Made by a program: the position numbers and the translations under genes. The notes under the pieces are model-generated. The model ran no database searches. It was not told the DNA's origin and worked only from the letters and a program-made list of their open reading frames with translations. Positions 33,029 through 44,733 of a stretch of 64,000 nucleotides of DNA are shown piece after piece. Every line of letters begins with the position of its first letter. The first letter of the stretch is position 1. The stretch comes from Perkinsus olseni. Its lineage: Eukaryota; Perkinsozoa; Perkinsida. Location: the NCBI GenBank assembly GCA_013115125.1, contig JABANN010000044.1:1-64000 (forward strand). Direction: 5' to 3'.

Positions 33029-34522
33029 TCACGGCGCTGCCGAGCCATCCTCCGTGTAGACTTTCTCAGAGGAAGCGGCGGCGTCCGTACTATCTACTCT
33101 AGTTCGACACCTTCCGAGGAAATAAGCCTTGGACTCCCGGAACGCTAATCTGGCAATAAGAATACAAGAGAGCCCAAGAGCGACAGACAGCAATATAAAG
33201 ACTCCATTCCAACTGTAGGTAGCTATCCATGATACTAGGCCTTGCTGTATGGCAGCGCCGCATGCACCAACACCATCAATGATGCCTGCGACCTGGCTCA
33301 TTGCTTCCCTATTCCCCTTGAGGGCATCTTGTCGGCCCAAGTCAGCACAGACGGCTGCAACTAAGACAATGGCAGCGCCGCCGATGAAGCAGCCGGCTAG
33401 GAAAAGCATGCCGTATAGATAGGCAACGGTTGGGTCGTCGATATGCAACAGAGACACCGGGATGAGGGCTAGGAGCTGGAAGAGGAAGAGAGAGGGGGCC
33501 CTTCCTGAGCCTGGGACAACTGCCATCATATCCGACAACCAACCACAGGCGAGACTTCCAACCACAACACCGAGACTGTAAATGGTGTCACAGAAGTCAG
33601 CATGCTTCGGTGTAAGGTGAGCATGCTCATTCAAGTACAGCGGTGTCCAGAAGAACATGGCGTCATTAACACCCTTCACACAAGCGTAGGTCAAGGCGGA
33701 TAACAATACGCCCGGGATGAGCCATGCCCGCCAGAACTCGATGGGCTGTCTGTTCGTTTGCTCTCCTGCCACTGGTGGCTGTACCTCATCAGAGCAACCA
33801 CACTCAAGCTTGGCATCTCCCGATGGTGGTTCGCTATTGCGCGCCCGATCTGTGACCCTACAGAGGGCCTCATTGAGACTTTTCGGGAGGGTCAATACAG
33901 TGAGCAAGCCCACGATGACCAGTATCACTGCCGGTACCATTAGTGTTGCGGAAATGACCGTTCTTCCGGTTTGGCCGAATATGACTATCATAAGGGAGGC
34001 GAGGTTGCCTCCTACTATGTTACCGACCGCGATGTTCGTGGCCCATACACCGAAGATCACACCCGAGTGAATATCGCCGAAATAGTTTGACATGATCTTG
34101 ATGAGAACCGGCCAAATAGCAGATTGGAATACACCATTACAAGCGTATAAGACGTAGTATAGGTAATACACCCCAGGTGCCGTGAAGAAGACCACAAGTA
34201 AAGCAAATATGCATTGGTCAAGAGCAGCGAGAGATACAGCGGCTAGCATGACAAGGACAGGGTTATAAATATCCCCGAGTACACCAGTGACGAGCATTCC
34301 TATAGCATATGATAACATAAAGACAACATCCATCACCCCGAAGAAGACTGTAGGATAGTCGAACGCGGGGTCCTTCAGAAGGGGGGCTGCACTCGATATC
34401 GACTTTCGGGTTGCCTCAACCATCACATACACCAGGAAGGTCCACAAGAAGGCCAGGACTTGATAAAATAGACGAGGGTTCGAGATAGAGCGAGCAATTG
34501 TGGAAATCATGGTATCATCCAA
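33029..34522 (-). CDS. SLC37-like sugar-phosphate/MFS transporter, copy 2
   Basis: A single 497-codon exon. The real start may be the second Met (MISTIARSISNPRLF), which aligns with copy 1. It has the same VYVMVEATRKSISSAAPLL segment with Glu for His, the same central loop and the same C-terminal half. Differences from copy 1 cluster in helices 4-6 (YACNGVFQSAIWPVLIKIM) and near the C terminus (RCRTRVDSTDAAASSEKV). Long tracts of identical DNA in the first 90 codons and the central loop suggest a recent duplication or gene conversion. Function as for copy 1: inferred antiport of a phosphorylated metabolite. Confidence 0.85.
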   Translation of the reverse strand: MDDTMISTIARSISNPRLFYQVLAFLWTFLVYVMVEATRKSISSAAPLLKDPAFDYPTVFFGVMDVVFMLSYAIGMLVTGVLGDIYNPVLVMLAAVSLAALDQCIFALLVVFFTAPGVYYLYYVLYACNGVFQSAIWPVLIKIMSNYFGDIHSGVIFGVWATNIAVGNIVGGNLASLMIVIFGQTGRTVISATLMVPAVILVIVGLLTVLTLPKSLNEALCRVTDRARNSEPPSGDAKLECGCSDEVQPPVAGEQTNRQPIEFWRAWLIPGVLLSALTYACVKGVNDAMFFWTPLYLNEHAHLTPKHADFCDTIYSLGVVVGSLACGWLSDMMAVVPGSGRAPSLFLFQLLALIPVSLLHIDDPTVAYLYGMLFLAGCFIGGAAIVLVAAVCADLGRQDALKGNREAMSQVAGIIDGVGACGAAIQQGLVSWIATYSWNGVFILLSVALGLSCILIARLAFRESKAYFLGRCRTRVDSTDAAASSEKVYTEDGSAAP

Positions 34523-35780
34523 ATCCGATAATGAATTGAGAGTTCAGCTACTTGGAGACAAAGCCATCACGGCATGGTCTTGCGCGTACGTTCTGTATCT
34601 TGGATGTCGCGATACGCCATTTGCATAGCCGTCAGTGGGATCCGTGCATAAGTGGCATCTGCCTTTCTGAGGACGGCTCTTACGAGCTCGGAAGGTGCCC
34701 GGCACGAGCTTAGAGAAAATCTTTCCGAGTTGGAATTGGACCTTGAGTGAAACCTCGCGTGCAACGCTAGCGGAGTCGGAGCGCTGCGACACCGATACCG
34801 TCGCTAGTACGCTCCAACTGGAGGCCATCTCGCGGATGCTCCTCATTAGCGCGGCAAAAATATAGAAGACGAAAGTCTCGTCCCGAAAGGAGGATTGTGA
34901 GAAGCCGTGCCAGGGAAACCCGCTAGGCGCTTTAGGGCTGTCCCGGTACACTCAACTGTACGCGGGCCCAGAAAGAAAAGTATGTTACGCTCCGTCTATG
35001 TTTATGCGTGCAGAGTAGTCTGGGCAATAGCTCTTTCATAAGATCCATCTCACAAGCTCCCTTTGGCCTTGTGCTCCACGTATGAGATAGAAGACTACAA
35101 CAACGTACTCGGAACAACTAGCTCTCAGCGATACAGCCAGCGACGCTCACATTTCTTCCTTCGCTCTCATCCACACTCAATACGCGGCAGAAGGAACCGG
35201 GTTTTGTCTACGACATCGTTTGAGCTAGAGCCCAATGGAGTCCAACTCAGCTCGTGCAACGACTCCCAGACAAAACCCCGTTGCCTCTACATGAACATTT
35301 TACTCTCATGTTGCATATCGGGACCCAAACGTCGCGAGGGGTTTACCTTGTTAAGGGTCACAGTGCGAATGACAGTGACTCGTTGATTCTGAAAATCTTG
35401 AAAACCCCGGCTCACCCCTCGAACCAGCACGCGCAATGCGGATTCCAAAAACCGCCCCACAATATTGTAACATACCAGACTACGGCCTCTCTAGCTCAGG
35501 ATTCCCTAGGAGGCAGTCACTCAACCTACTTGCTTCCCATCGCCTATCAGGTGGAGCGTCTATCAATGAAGATACGCTCATGTTCCAGGTTACACCGCAC
35601 CAACTACAACCGGATTCATCTACTTCACTAGGGACTCAAGGCACTGAAGTGACTAAGAGAAATGACATCAGCTCCTCTACAGCAGCGGTAGAATTAAATA
35701 CGCGGAGATTATAGTACGAGTGAATTCTAATGGAAGGCGTTGCCGGGTAAGGTAAACACGGAGAAAATATTCACAAATAT
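34523..35780. other. Intergenic between transporter copies 2 and 3
   Basis: No supported gene. Several open frames of 60-135 codons occur on both strands, but none has a recognisable domain or splice chain. The last bases before 35781 are AT-rich (AAAATATTCACAAATATTC). Confidence 0.4.
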
Positions 35781-37211
35781 TCACTTAGAAACGTTATCGC
35801 AACTCTGCTGTCTCGAAGCTCTGATGCCCCTGAGGAACCCTCTAGTCTCTTTATAGGCTCGTGTCCCAAGAAGAATACAAGAGAGCCCAAGGGCAACAGG
35901 CAGCAATATGAAGACCCCATCCCAACTGTAGGTAGCTATCCATGATACTAGGCCTTGCTGTATGGCAGCGCCGCATGCACCCGTACCGTCGATGATACCT
36001 GTCACTTGACTTACTGCCTTGCGGTTGCCCTTGAGGGCATCTTGTCGGCTAAGGTCTGTGCATATGACACAACCAACCAGATTGGAAGCACCACCAATCA
36101 GAAAGCCAGCCAAAAGGAGCATCACGCTCAAGTAAGCTACGGTGGGGTCGTCCACGTGCAGCAAGGACACGGGAATCAAAGAGAGGAAAATAAACAGGAA
36201 GAGCGATGGCGACCTTCCCGATTCCTGAACCCGAGCCATGTAATCGGATACCCATCCGCAGACTATACACCCAAACACCGTGCCGATGTTATAGAGCATA
36301 TCAAACAGGTTGGCCTTTTCGGGTGAGATGTCGGCATGCTCATTCAGGTAGAGTGGGAGCCAGAAGAACATGGCGTAGTTGACACCCTTCACACATGCAT
36401 AGGTCAGGGCGAATATTAATACGCCTGGGATGAGCCATGCCCGCCAGAACTTAATTGGCTTCTCGTCGTCCTCATTTTGCATAGCAGCACCATCAGCATC
36501 GACGTGGCTCTCATCGCTGTCGCTGCTAGGAACAGTCTGACGCATTGCTGAACCAGTATTGGAAAGAGCAAGCTCTAGGCTTGCTGGGAGAAGGAGGAAA
36601 GTCAACAACGTCACAATAACCACGATCAGAGCCGGAGAAATGAAAGTGGCAGCAATAACAATCTTGCCGGTTTCACCGAAAATAACAATCATAAGAGAAG
36701 CTAAACTCGAGCCGACGATGTTCCCAACGGCCGAGTTGGTAGCCCAAAAACCGAATACCAATCCAGAGTGCAAATGACTAAAGTAATCTCCCATTACCTT
36801 AACCAGCACTGGCCAAATGGCAGACTGAGCGGCACCGTTAAGGCCGTTAAGGACGTAATACAAATAATGGAAACCCTTAGAGGTATAAGACACGATAAGG
36901 AGCCCACAAAGACATTGGACGGCCGCAGCCAGAACGACGAAGAGCAGAACAACCAGCATTGGGTTGAAGATATCTCCGAGAATACCAGTGAATAACATGG
37001 CAATAGCATAGGAGATCATAAAAACAACATCCATCGCGCCAAAGAACGCCGTAGGGTATCCAAACTCCTCGGCCTTAAGCAACGGGGCGGCGCTGGAAAT
37101 GGACTTGCGCATTGCATGGACCATCACATAGACCAGAAAGGTGAGAGTGAACGCCAAGACCTGGTAGAACAAGGCTGGCTTTGGCACGATCCGTGAGAAG
37201 TTGATGAACAT
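35781..37211 (-). CDS. SLC37-like sugar-phosphate/MFS transporter, copy 3
   Basis: A single 476-codon exon, the most diverged of the three. It begins MFINFSRIVPKPALFYQV and has VYVMVHAMRKSISSAAPLL with Met replacing Thr. The central loop differs (SDSDESHVDADGAAMQNEDD), while FWRAWLIPGVLIFALTYACV and the segment NYAMFFWLPLYLNEHADIS are shared. The C-terminal EGHR-type tail of copies 1 and 2 is replaced by a basic tail (RGIRASRQQSCDNVSK). All three copies share orientation with about 0.8-1.3 kb spacing, so each probably has its own promoter. Confidence 0.85.
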   Translation of the reverse strand: MFINFSRIVPKPALFYQVLAFTLTFLVYVMVHAMRKSISSAAPLLKAEEFGYPTAFFGAMDVVFMISYAIAMLFTGILGDIFNPMLVVLLFVVLAAAVQCLCGLLIVSYTSKGFHYLYYVLNGLNGAAQSAIWPVLVKVMGDYFSHLHSGLVFGFWATNSAVGNIVGSSLASLMIVIFGETGKIVIAATFISPALIVVIVTLLTFLLLPASLELALSNTGSAMRQTVPSSDSDESHVDADGAAMQNEDDEKPIKFWRAWLIPGVLIFALTYACVKGVNYAMFFWLPLYLNEHADISPEKANLFDMLYNIGTVFGCIVCGWVSDYMARVQESGRSPSLFLFIFLSLIPVSLLHVDDPTVAYLSVMLLLAGFLIGGASNLVGCVICTDLSRQDALKGNRKAVSQVTGIIDGTGACGAAIQQGLVSWIATYSWDGVFILLPVALGLSCILLGTRAYKETRGFLRGIRASRQQSCDNVSK

Positions 37212-37684
37212 AATGATGCTTCCAGCGGGATGAACAGGGGCTCGTGTGCTTGACGGGAATATGCGCAGGTTGGGAAGCTAGACGAGAGCTAAGTTGAGTC
37301 GAGTCACACAAATACGCTAGCTAGTGGTCACCTCTCTGTCTCTCTTGATGCTCAACTGTACATCGCAAAACACCACTTATGTACACTTATATGTCGCCAA
37401 GCAATGTTACTCCTGTTCTGTCTGTAGTCCGCGACGCCTCGGGCTTTCCAGTAGTGACCGAACTGTTGTGTACAGGGGGACAGCTACAACGAGGATGCAG
37501 CGGCATGGAGGTTATGAGTGTTGGCATTCAACATTATCAAGATACAATCGGTTCTGATGTGACTATTGGTAATAGCGTGGCTTGCGACAGAGAAGCTGAT
37601 CGCCCCGCATAGCTTCGCTCCGTCTTCCCGAACTCGACATCACTGCAATTCAACCGTAGGACACCTCACATGAACACTGTGGGG
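37212..37684. other. Intergenic upstream of transporter copy 3
   Basis: No gene is evident. It contains a family (b) motif at 37611-37623, about 60 nt beyond the stop of the membrane protein gene at 37685; here the motif is not in a recognised intron. Confidence 0.45.
37611..37623. repeat. Family (b) motif outside a known intron
   Basis: AGCTTCGCTCCGT in the spacer 3' of the membrane protein gene; one end differs from the core. Confidence 0.6.
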
Positions 37685-39852
37685 CTAGCCAGGGCCAATC
37701 GTTCTGAGAATCTTCCAGAGGTAGTTCTCATTATCAACATGCGGGTTATAACACCAAGTCTCGGTGGGAACAGCATAACGCAGCATGGCTCCAATACCAA
37801 TGAGCATAAAGGTCAAGATACTCATTAACAGACAGAAGAGGTAGATGTACCTACCATAGCAAAGTGGTCGCCCCCAAAGCAGCTCAATATACCTGTTGAT
37901 GTAGCTGCCAATCTGTGAGCACTCGGGCTCATCGAAGAAGAGTGTAGGGTCGTTACTCGAACCCCAAGCGCAGAACTGTTTGGTCGCGTAACCGAAGGAC
38001 GCATTAGTTCGGAAGGCCTCGTAAGGGTCGTCGGGATTCTTGGCTTTCCTGAACGTGCAGAGGTAGCAGCGACCTCGGCAGCTGCGAGGCTACACTAGAA
38101 GGCTCAATGGCTGTTGGCCTCGGTAATTGGACGGTATACACGACTCCACTGTGGTAGTGGCTATGTCATCATCGCAGGGAAGCACCGACACCGCACTGCC
38201 TTGGATCTGGGGAAAAGTTGGTACTAGCTTCAACTTGAAAATACACGAAGACACCTTGGGCACGTTCAATCTGTCAATACGATTGTTGATTCTCTTCAAC
38301 GCAGCTTCGTTGGTCGTAGACTCTCCCACATACAAGCAACGACAGTAGACATCCTAAATGAGCCACAACCTCGACAGCTGAGCTAAGGGGAGGGAAAGCT
38401 GTGAATCACGGAGGCTTGTAGCTTGACAGCAGTACCCGAAACATCTTCTGGCCGGGTATATCAATACCGTAATACGGGCAAGTCTGCTCGAACTGGGAGC
38501 TTGCCTTGTACAGAAAGTTCACATTCGAAGAGTCGTATACAACCCTAATCCGGTTCACGTCGGTGTCCTGCAGGGCCAGGTTGCACAACTGCCGCTGCTG
38601 GTCACTACCATGCAGTCGTGATGGAGCACCCAACAACGTTGGCATCGGGTCGGATAGACGACCCTCACGTCGAAGCGACCACTGAACATGGACTTGTACG
38701 CAGGAGAGTTGCACTCTCGTAGATGGGCCTCCATGTCAGCTTGATGGGGTAGACCGGGGCCTTGACAGTGCTCGCTAAAGTAGTATCTACTCAGGCTCGG
38801 AGTGATGGCGGCTGATCGGCGTGTCGACCTATCTGCAGTTCATGAGCTGGTTGTAGACACAATCGTCTTGGAAGTTGATACAGTTGTGCGTCCGAGCAGT
38901 CACCCCGAAGCACTCTCGGGCCGGCGCCATCTGTTGATCGATCGGCCTAGGTCACCCACAGCAGCAACAGCCCTACTCTGATAAGGAGGCCGACTACTAA
39001 GGAGCCAGCTACGACTAGGACGAAGCGAGCTATCCAAGGGCCATGCTTGCACAGGCCCCCCAAGAAGCCAACCTGTGGCGGCGGCGGGGGCGAACGGTCA
39101 TCAGCCCAGCAGCCTACTCGCCATGTCATCTGGTCAAGGTCAAGCTCAGCGACAGGCAAGTTAGAGAAGAACTTGAAGCCGAAGCTCATGAGGAAGCAGA
39201 CGACAAGGAGCAGACCATAGAAGGCGGCCACCACGAACATGTAGACTTCCAACGATCGGATCTGGGCAATGGTGATGGTCGGAACAAGGAGGAGCGCTAC
39301 AGCCGCTACTGTCGACATGCTGCAGGAGGTATCGAGGACTGTGGACACACCGCCGAAGCCGGTCTTCTCGCACTGCCAGGTCTTCCGGAAATATCTGGCG
39401 AAGGTCCAAAACGATTGGGCATCCTGAGGACACAGGGTGATGGTGACACGGGTGGTGACACTCACGACGAATGGTGGGTCCCTCGTGTAGAACTTGAGGG
39501 CCTCTCCATCTACTATGGTGTTGGAGGACTGCACACACTCATCAAGCATGTTGTCGGGGCCAAAACCAGTATGCATACGGAAAGGGAAGTAAATGAATAG
39601 GAATAGCCCTAGAAGGACATGGTGGCGAGAGGGCCGGCAGGCTGCGCTACCGATGATTGAGACGTTCATCTTGAGCTTAAAAAATGAGGCCAGACGGTAG
39701 CTGGACCTCCGCCGTTTGAAGTGCTCAGCCTGGTTCTCGACGAAGCCAGTGCAAAGGCTGATGATGGTGCCTGGCAGGTGGGCCTCGGTTGCAGGGCAGT
39801 GAGGCGATATACCTATCACAGGCAGTCGTGTCAATGGACTATCCTTCCCCAT
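37685..39852 (-). CDS. Multi-pass membrane protein with Cys-rich extracytosolic loops, unrecognised
   Basis: The first exon (39852-about 38947) starts MGKDSPLTRLPVIGIS and has a hydrophobic segment LLGLFLFIYFPF. A loop with paired cysteines follows (VTITLCPQDAQSFW, WQCEKTGFGG), then two helix pairs (VAAVALLLVPTITIA, FVVAAFYGLLLVVCFLMSF). Later blocks are QLCNLALQDTDVNRIRVVYD, YVGESTTNEAALKRINNR and FRTNASFGYATKQFCAWG, then the terminal helix YIYLFCLLMSILTFMLIGIG and a TAG stop at 37687-37685. At least two introns separate the blocks; their exact limits are not resolved. The architecture (long loops between terminal helices) suggests a cell-surface or endomembrane protein. I do not recognise the family. 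Confidence 0.6.
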
Positions 39853-40227
39853 TGGTGAGTGATACTAGAAAGAACAAAGCTCTGCTGCAGGATAGCCATC
39901 ACCATCGCACCTGATTATCCAACAGTAATCAACCTAAGATACTACAACTAATGACAACACAAATCATGCGCCACCGGTATCCGGCGACCGGGCACAGACT
40001 CGACCCTGTAAGCAGCAGCCATCGGACACCTCTACTGTCATCTCATCGTATTACGGCGATGCTCTCGGAAGACTATTGGGTAATTGTGAGGACTTCGGGA
40101 CGATAGCATGCCTTATACCGCCGCCTTCACCATCACCACCCGTCCGGACTAACCAACACAACACTACTACTGGTAGGACGTACAAATGATAATAATAGTG
40201 CTGCTCAAGGCTGCTGTTGCTGCCGCC
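39853..40227. other. Intergenic with a tRNA T-arm-like piece
   Basis: No coding sequence is evident. Bases 39985-40010 contain GGGCACAGACTCGACCCTG, an antisense T-arm-like sequence; without an acceptor stem or full cloverleaf it is not called a tRNA gene. Confidence 0.4.
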
Positions 40228-43200
40228 CTACTGCTGTTGTTGGCGCTGATGCTGTTGGGCATAGTAAGCTGAGCACTTAGCAGCATATTCAGCCATCTGC
40301 TTCTGATAGGTGGCCAGCGCTGCTGCGTACTCCTCCAACGAGGACGTCGCCTTCACAGCCTGACCAGCGTACGGAGGGCCGCCACCACCAGCATGAGTAG
40401 TAGGCCCCGGCTGAGCACTCGACGCTGGTATCGCCTGCTGCTGCTGCTGCTGCTGCTGCTGTTGACCATATATGCCAGCATAAGGCATAGACCCGCTACT
40501 GCTGCTGCTGGCACCACCATAGACCCCCAGACCTCCCGACGCCTGCTGTTGTTTCGGCGCTTGCTGCTGCTGCTGCTGGGCCGGGTAGTTTATTCCGTAC
40601 TGCTGTTGTTGGCCGGGAGTGGGGTACTGGGCTGCGCTAAGAGGAGTAGTGGCAGAAGGCTGTTGAGGGTAAGGTGTGGGGGCCATGGCGGCATGCCTTC
40701 CGAAGGTAGGGACCGCAGCAGTAGTGGCGGCGGCGGCGGCGGTGGGCTGTTGTTTCACAGCCTGCTGGCCGTAGTAGCTCGCTGCCGCCGACATCTGTGC
40801 TGCCCTAGAGGCCATGTCCATCATACCAGTATTAGCAGGCCGTGATGACTGAGCGTAGGGTTGGGTTGGTAGGGGGCTCCGCGACTGGTAGGCCGCTGCT
40901 GCTGGTGTGCTCATCATGGTAGGGCCTGCGTGCTGCTGCTGTTGTTGTTGCCATTGAGGGACGGCTGCTGGGGACCTGACACGCCACTGGTGACCAAGTC
41001 GAACACGGTGGCTGAAGGGACGCTGAGGTCGGCAGGAGCCCTCCTCACCCGTACGACCCGAAGCCTGGTCTAGGCATGGGCATCCCCAAGGGCTGAGCGG
41101 CAGTAGGGGGCTGGGCTGTCGGCTGCTGCTGCTGCATTGGAGGCCTGAAGGGAGCGATAGTTAAGCGATGACCGCGGCACTCCTCTCCCTCTCACCGTTG
41201 CTGCTGCTGCTGGCCATACGACTGCCGCTGCTGATAGGGAGAAGGTAATGGACTAGGGTACGGCCTGGGAGCGAAAAATGCATAACCCATCCGACGGAGC
41301 GATGCACCACCTCAATGGTTGCTGCTGCTGCTGTTGCAGTGGTTCACGCCTCGGCGTCGAACCCCCTCCAGGCATCGGCGGCCGCTGCTGGTGATACGGC
41401 GGTGCAGCGACCCTGACGGCCACCACACCGTCACCGACCCTCCGATCACCTATCTCACCTCTGCCGTTTATCCGGCATGCCACCACCATCACTCTGGCCC
41501 AGCTGCCTCTTCTCACTGTAACTGCCATTAGCACCCCATCAGTCCTCCACCCCTACCACTCCTGCCCACCTCGCCGCCACTGCCGACGTCCTAACCGGCG
41601 CCGCCTTGATCCGGGCCTCTCTCTCACGCTCCATCTTCTCCTTCTGTTCCTTCGCCAACTTCTCCCTCATCTCTCTGTCCTTCTCGAGCTGCTCTCTCAT
41701 CTTGGCCTCCCTCTCCTCCCGCTCCTTGGCCAACCTATCCGCCACCTCCCTGTCTCGCTTCGCCTGCTCCTTCGCTTCGATCTCCGACCACACCTTTTGA
41801 CAGGAGTCGTTCTTAGCATCCTGACACGAGGAGGAACCCTTAACCACAATTTCGCGGCGCGCGAGAATTACCATTGCAGAAACATGCCAGCCTCCTACAA
41901 ACTCCTCCTTGTTTTCCTCTGCCCAACCAGGCACCTTCGCAGTGTATTGATACTCAGTCCGCTGCTCACCACCATCATCAGCCTACAGCGAGTGTGGCTG
42001 TACTGTGGGTAATGACCAGCCGGCTTGTACTACCTCCCGCTTCGCCTTTTTGAACTGGATGACATCTTCTCCCTCACCTCCCTCCGGGAGCATCTCCTTC
42101 AGCCTAGCTGTAGTGGCAGGTATTATGGAGTTACCATAACTACTACCTGCAGCAACCACAAGAATAATAAGAATATGATATGGAAGAACAAGAAAGACCA
42201 ACAATGATAATGATGAGAAAGTGATATACTTGAGATCATAATGGTTATGATAAATGCCAAGAATCATACCAAATTTCCGCTGCATTATACCCTACACTAC
42301 GTCGTACTATGTACTACAACTCAGGGAGGGTAAAGTCATCACAAGTAACACAGTGAAAGTAGTACCACTGAGTGGTGGCCTCTGCGGCAACTACAGCAGG
42401 CCGGTAGGCGTCCGCAAAGTTCACTGTAGATTCAGGATAATAGTCGACAAGACCTCATCAAGCTTGCCCTACTATTCACTGCAGTTGAGAATTTCCGTCC
42501 CTCGGTCCCGCCGGAGGCATCAACCCGACAGTAGCTACAGAGCAGGACCACGGCTATCGGTGGTGAAGCTCTCTATTATCAGAGTCAACGCGAGCTCAGC
42601 GTCTGAAAATTCTGCGTGAAGGCATTTTCCCTGTCTCTTTTCATCAGCATCGCAGCTGCTTCTACTGAGCCGGTTTTCGCTTTCGGTAGACCACGGGCCG
42701 TCGTAATTCCGATAAGTGCTAAGACGGGCTTAGCAGCAGCAGCAGCAGCACACACCCGTGGGGTCGCGGGTGTGGCGAATGTTCCCTGGGCTGTCCTTGG
42801 GCTGCTGCTCTCGGGCCTACCTTTCCTCTCTTGCCCACAAATCCCCTCTACAAACTAAACCGAGCGCAGGAGCCACTTCATGATGACGAGGGATGACGAG
42901 AAGGAGGCGCTGATGATGCCGATGAGGGTGTGGCTGGGAAGGAGGAAAAGAAAAAACAGGAGGCGGAGCGAAGCATCATCCGGATTACTATCCATAACAC
43001 TAGAATCCCCAAGTTAACTCTCTAGCTCTCTTTGACCCTTCGACAGCGGCGAAGCTCCCACGAAGGCTTCGCCGATTCCTATCGGATTGGACGGCTGCTA
43101 CTCTCGCGGAATTTTGAGAATGACCAGGACCCTCAGAAGGCATGCAGGCTGGCATCCTGCACTCTCAATAACGTCCAACAACAACATGCCACAGATTCAT

Positions 43201-44533
43201 TCTTCCGAAGAACCACTACGCCTTCCCAGACGCCCAACGGGAAGGGCGAGAGTCGAACCCACTACTTCATGCCACCAAAGCATTCATACCGATTACTCTA
43301 GACCGTTCAGGCAGCTAGCCCGACTTCACAAGACTCACACCAGTACGCACACTATCACGATCGAGATCAATGGGAAGTGAGTCGAATGCTGTTCACGATA
43401 GTAGTACGTATAGGAGAAAGTGGGGATCCCCAGCCCATGGCTCCCTCCTCAAGTGCCAGATATTACTATGCTTCTCCAATAGATCATCCAGAGGTATTCC
43501 CTTCAGCGTGATGGCTGCATGAGCTGCTGCCTGGACTGCCACTCGCTCGTCCGATTGGTACCCTCCATCGAAGTCCACCCTCCCTCCACCGTTGGGCTGC
43601 TGATACCACCACACACTACAGCGGTAGGGGAGGCCCTGAGGAGGAAGGGGAAGGGCGTATTTTGACACCTCTAGCTATGTCCCTCCTACCTTGCTGGCTG
43701 CCTCTGTCCTATTGGCCGAATGGTTATCATGGACCACTTCTAAATGAATGCCCCGCTGCTCCAAATACCTTATAAAGATGCATCAGATTCTCAGCGGAGC
43801 GAAGCTCTTCTCGCCACTACTCCCCCAACGCCTTTTTAAAGTCCAACGTGTACGGCAGGACAGATGCAGCCCGAAGCTCCTTCCTTTTCGCGTCCGCTTT
43901 CACTGCAGCCCGGCGCCTCTCCTCCTCATCGAAGTGAGCATCACCACCGGACGTGGGCATCCTGTACTGCCCTCCTGGAGGTATCAGCACCGGCTGCGTC
44001 CTGACACGATCACATATCATGTCGCGCGCCACGAAATTACCCCCTACGGCAGGACACTCCGTAGATAGAGGATCCGGCTGCTGCCATTGTCCGTCTCATA
44101 TTCATCGTAGGCGATTGGGCGACGGTGGGGCGCCATGACGGAGAAGGCAGGAGCCCCCGGGTCCGGTGGAAGGTATCTGACACCTCTAGCTGTACTCTAC
44201 CACCATCATCATGATGGCCACCGCCCTACACCTGCTTGTGCAGCTCGCTAGCCGTACCACCCTCGGACCTGAAAACGAGTCCGTTTGGCCTCATGGGGAA
44301 GGCCATCGAGGCGAGTACTTTTCGCCACTTCCGGAAACGCTTCGCTCCGCCTTCACCGACTCAGCCTCCACCATATGAACATCACTATCAACAGGCTTCT
44401 CACCTGCGCAGGTCACAGTGGAGAGCATATCCAAGCTTGACCCATGCAAGATACGGACTAAGTCAGGAGCCTTACCCAGATCAACGCCTGCTTTTCCTGC
44501 TCCCTCTCCGACGCTGCCCGCTGGTTGGTCCAT
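40228..44533 (-). CDS. Large intron-rich protein with coiled coil and Gln-rich C terminus, unrecognised
   Basis: The likely start is MDQPAGSVGEGAGKAG (44533), followed by DLVRILHGSSLDMLSTV. Introns with family motifs interrupt it: (b) at 44338-44351, 43793-43806, 42962-42975 and 41291-41303; (c) at 44040-44001 and 41871-41821. Coding blocks between them include APHRRPIAYDEYETDNGSSR, FDEEERRRAAVKADAKRKE, YLEQRGIHLEVVHDNHS and AVQAAAHAAITLKGIPLDD. A long charged coiled coil follows (VWSEIEAKEQAKRDREVADR and onward), then a Gln/Pro/Ala-rich end with a run of ten Gln near 40434-40463 and the tail QQHQRQQQQ. Low-complexity Gln regions suggest a nuclear, RNA- or transcription-related role, which is inference. 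The block at 40917-40228 is certain; its joining to the rest is likely but not proven. Confidence 0.45.
41291..41303 (-). repeat. Family (b) variant in an intron of the Gln-rich gene
   Basis: GACGGAGCGATGC on plus, within a probable intron on minus from GTGGTGCATCG to CGCTCCCAG. The same variant recurs at 44755 in array member A. Confidence 0.55.
41821..41871 (-). repeat. Family (c) intron, inverted
   Basis: A 51-nt intron opening GTAATTCTCGCGCGCCGCG, the reverse complement of the usual core, and ending CTCGTGTCAG before the coiled-coil exon. Confidence 0.75.
42962..42975 (+). repeat. Family (b) intron motif in the Gln-rich gene
   Basis: GGCGGAGCGAAGC on plus, antisense to the gene, in an intron with a long pyrimidine tract ending CCTTCCCAG. 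Confidence 0.75.
43240..43316 (-). repeat. Family (a) tRNA-like piece in the Gln-rich gene
   Basis: Minus strand has TGAACGGTCTAGAGTAATCG (A-box-like), then after about 30 nt GTAGTGGGTTCGACTCTCGC (B-box-like), with tRNA-like spacing. It is in a probable intron whose ends I cannot fix. Confidence 0.6.
43793..43806 (+). repeat. Family (b) intron motif in the Gln-rich gene
   Basis: AGCGGAGCGAAGCT on plus, antisense to the gene, in an intron from about GTAGTGGCG to TTTATAAG. Confidence 0.75.
44001..44040 (-). repeat. Family (c) intron, sense
   Basis: A 40-nt intron opening GTAATTTCGTGGCGCGCGAC and ending CGTGTCAG; half of the intron is the motif. Confidence 0.8.
44338..44351 (-). repeat. Family (b) intron motif in the Gln-rich gene
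   Basis: Gene-sense core directly after a donor-like GTGAAGG, in an intron of about 43 nt ending GGCGAAAAG. So both orientations occur in one gene. Confidence 0.75.
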
Positions 44534-44733
44534 CACCGTAAAAAACAGCTGCTTCCAGCTGGCAATCCCTCCCTCGGGCGCGCGCTTATCCCGTCGACAG
44601 ACTCTCATTAAAGGCACTGAACGCGAACCCTTCTCCAAGTAGAGCACACTGAGACCTCCTGAGTTTGAAAGCGCTTCCAACAAAAGTGGTGTATAAATAC
44701 TATAACTACAAAACCTTTCCAGCACTAGAGCCT

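Noticed and set aside
40393-40845. Plus-strand frame rich in Leu and Arg
   Set aside because: It is a shadow of CAG/CTG repeats in the Gln-rich minus-strand gene.
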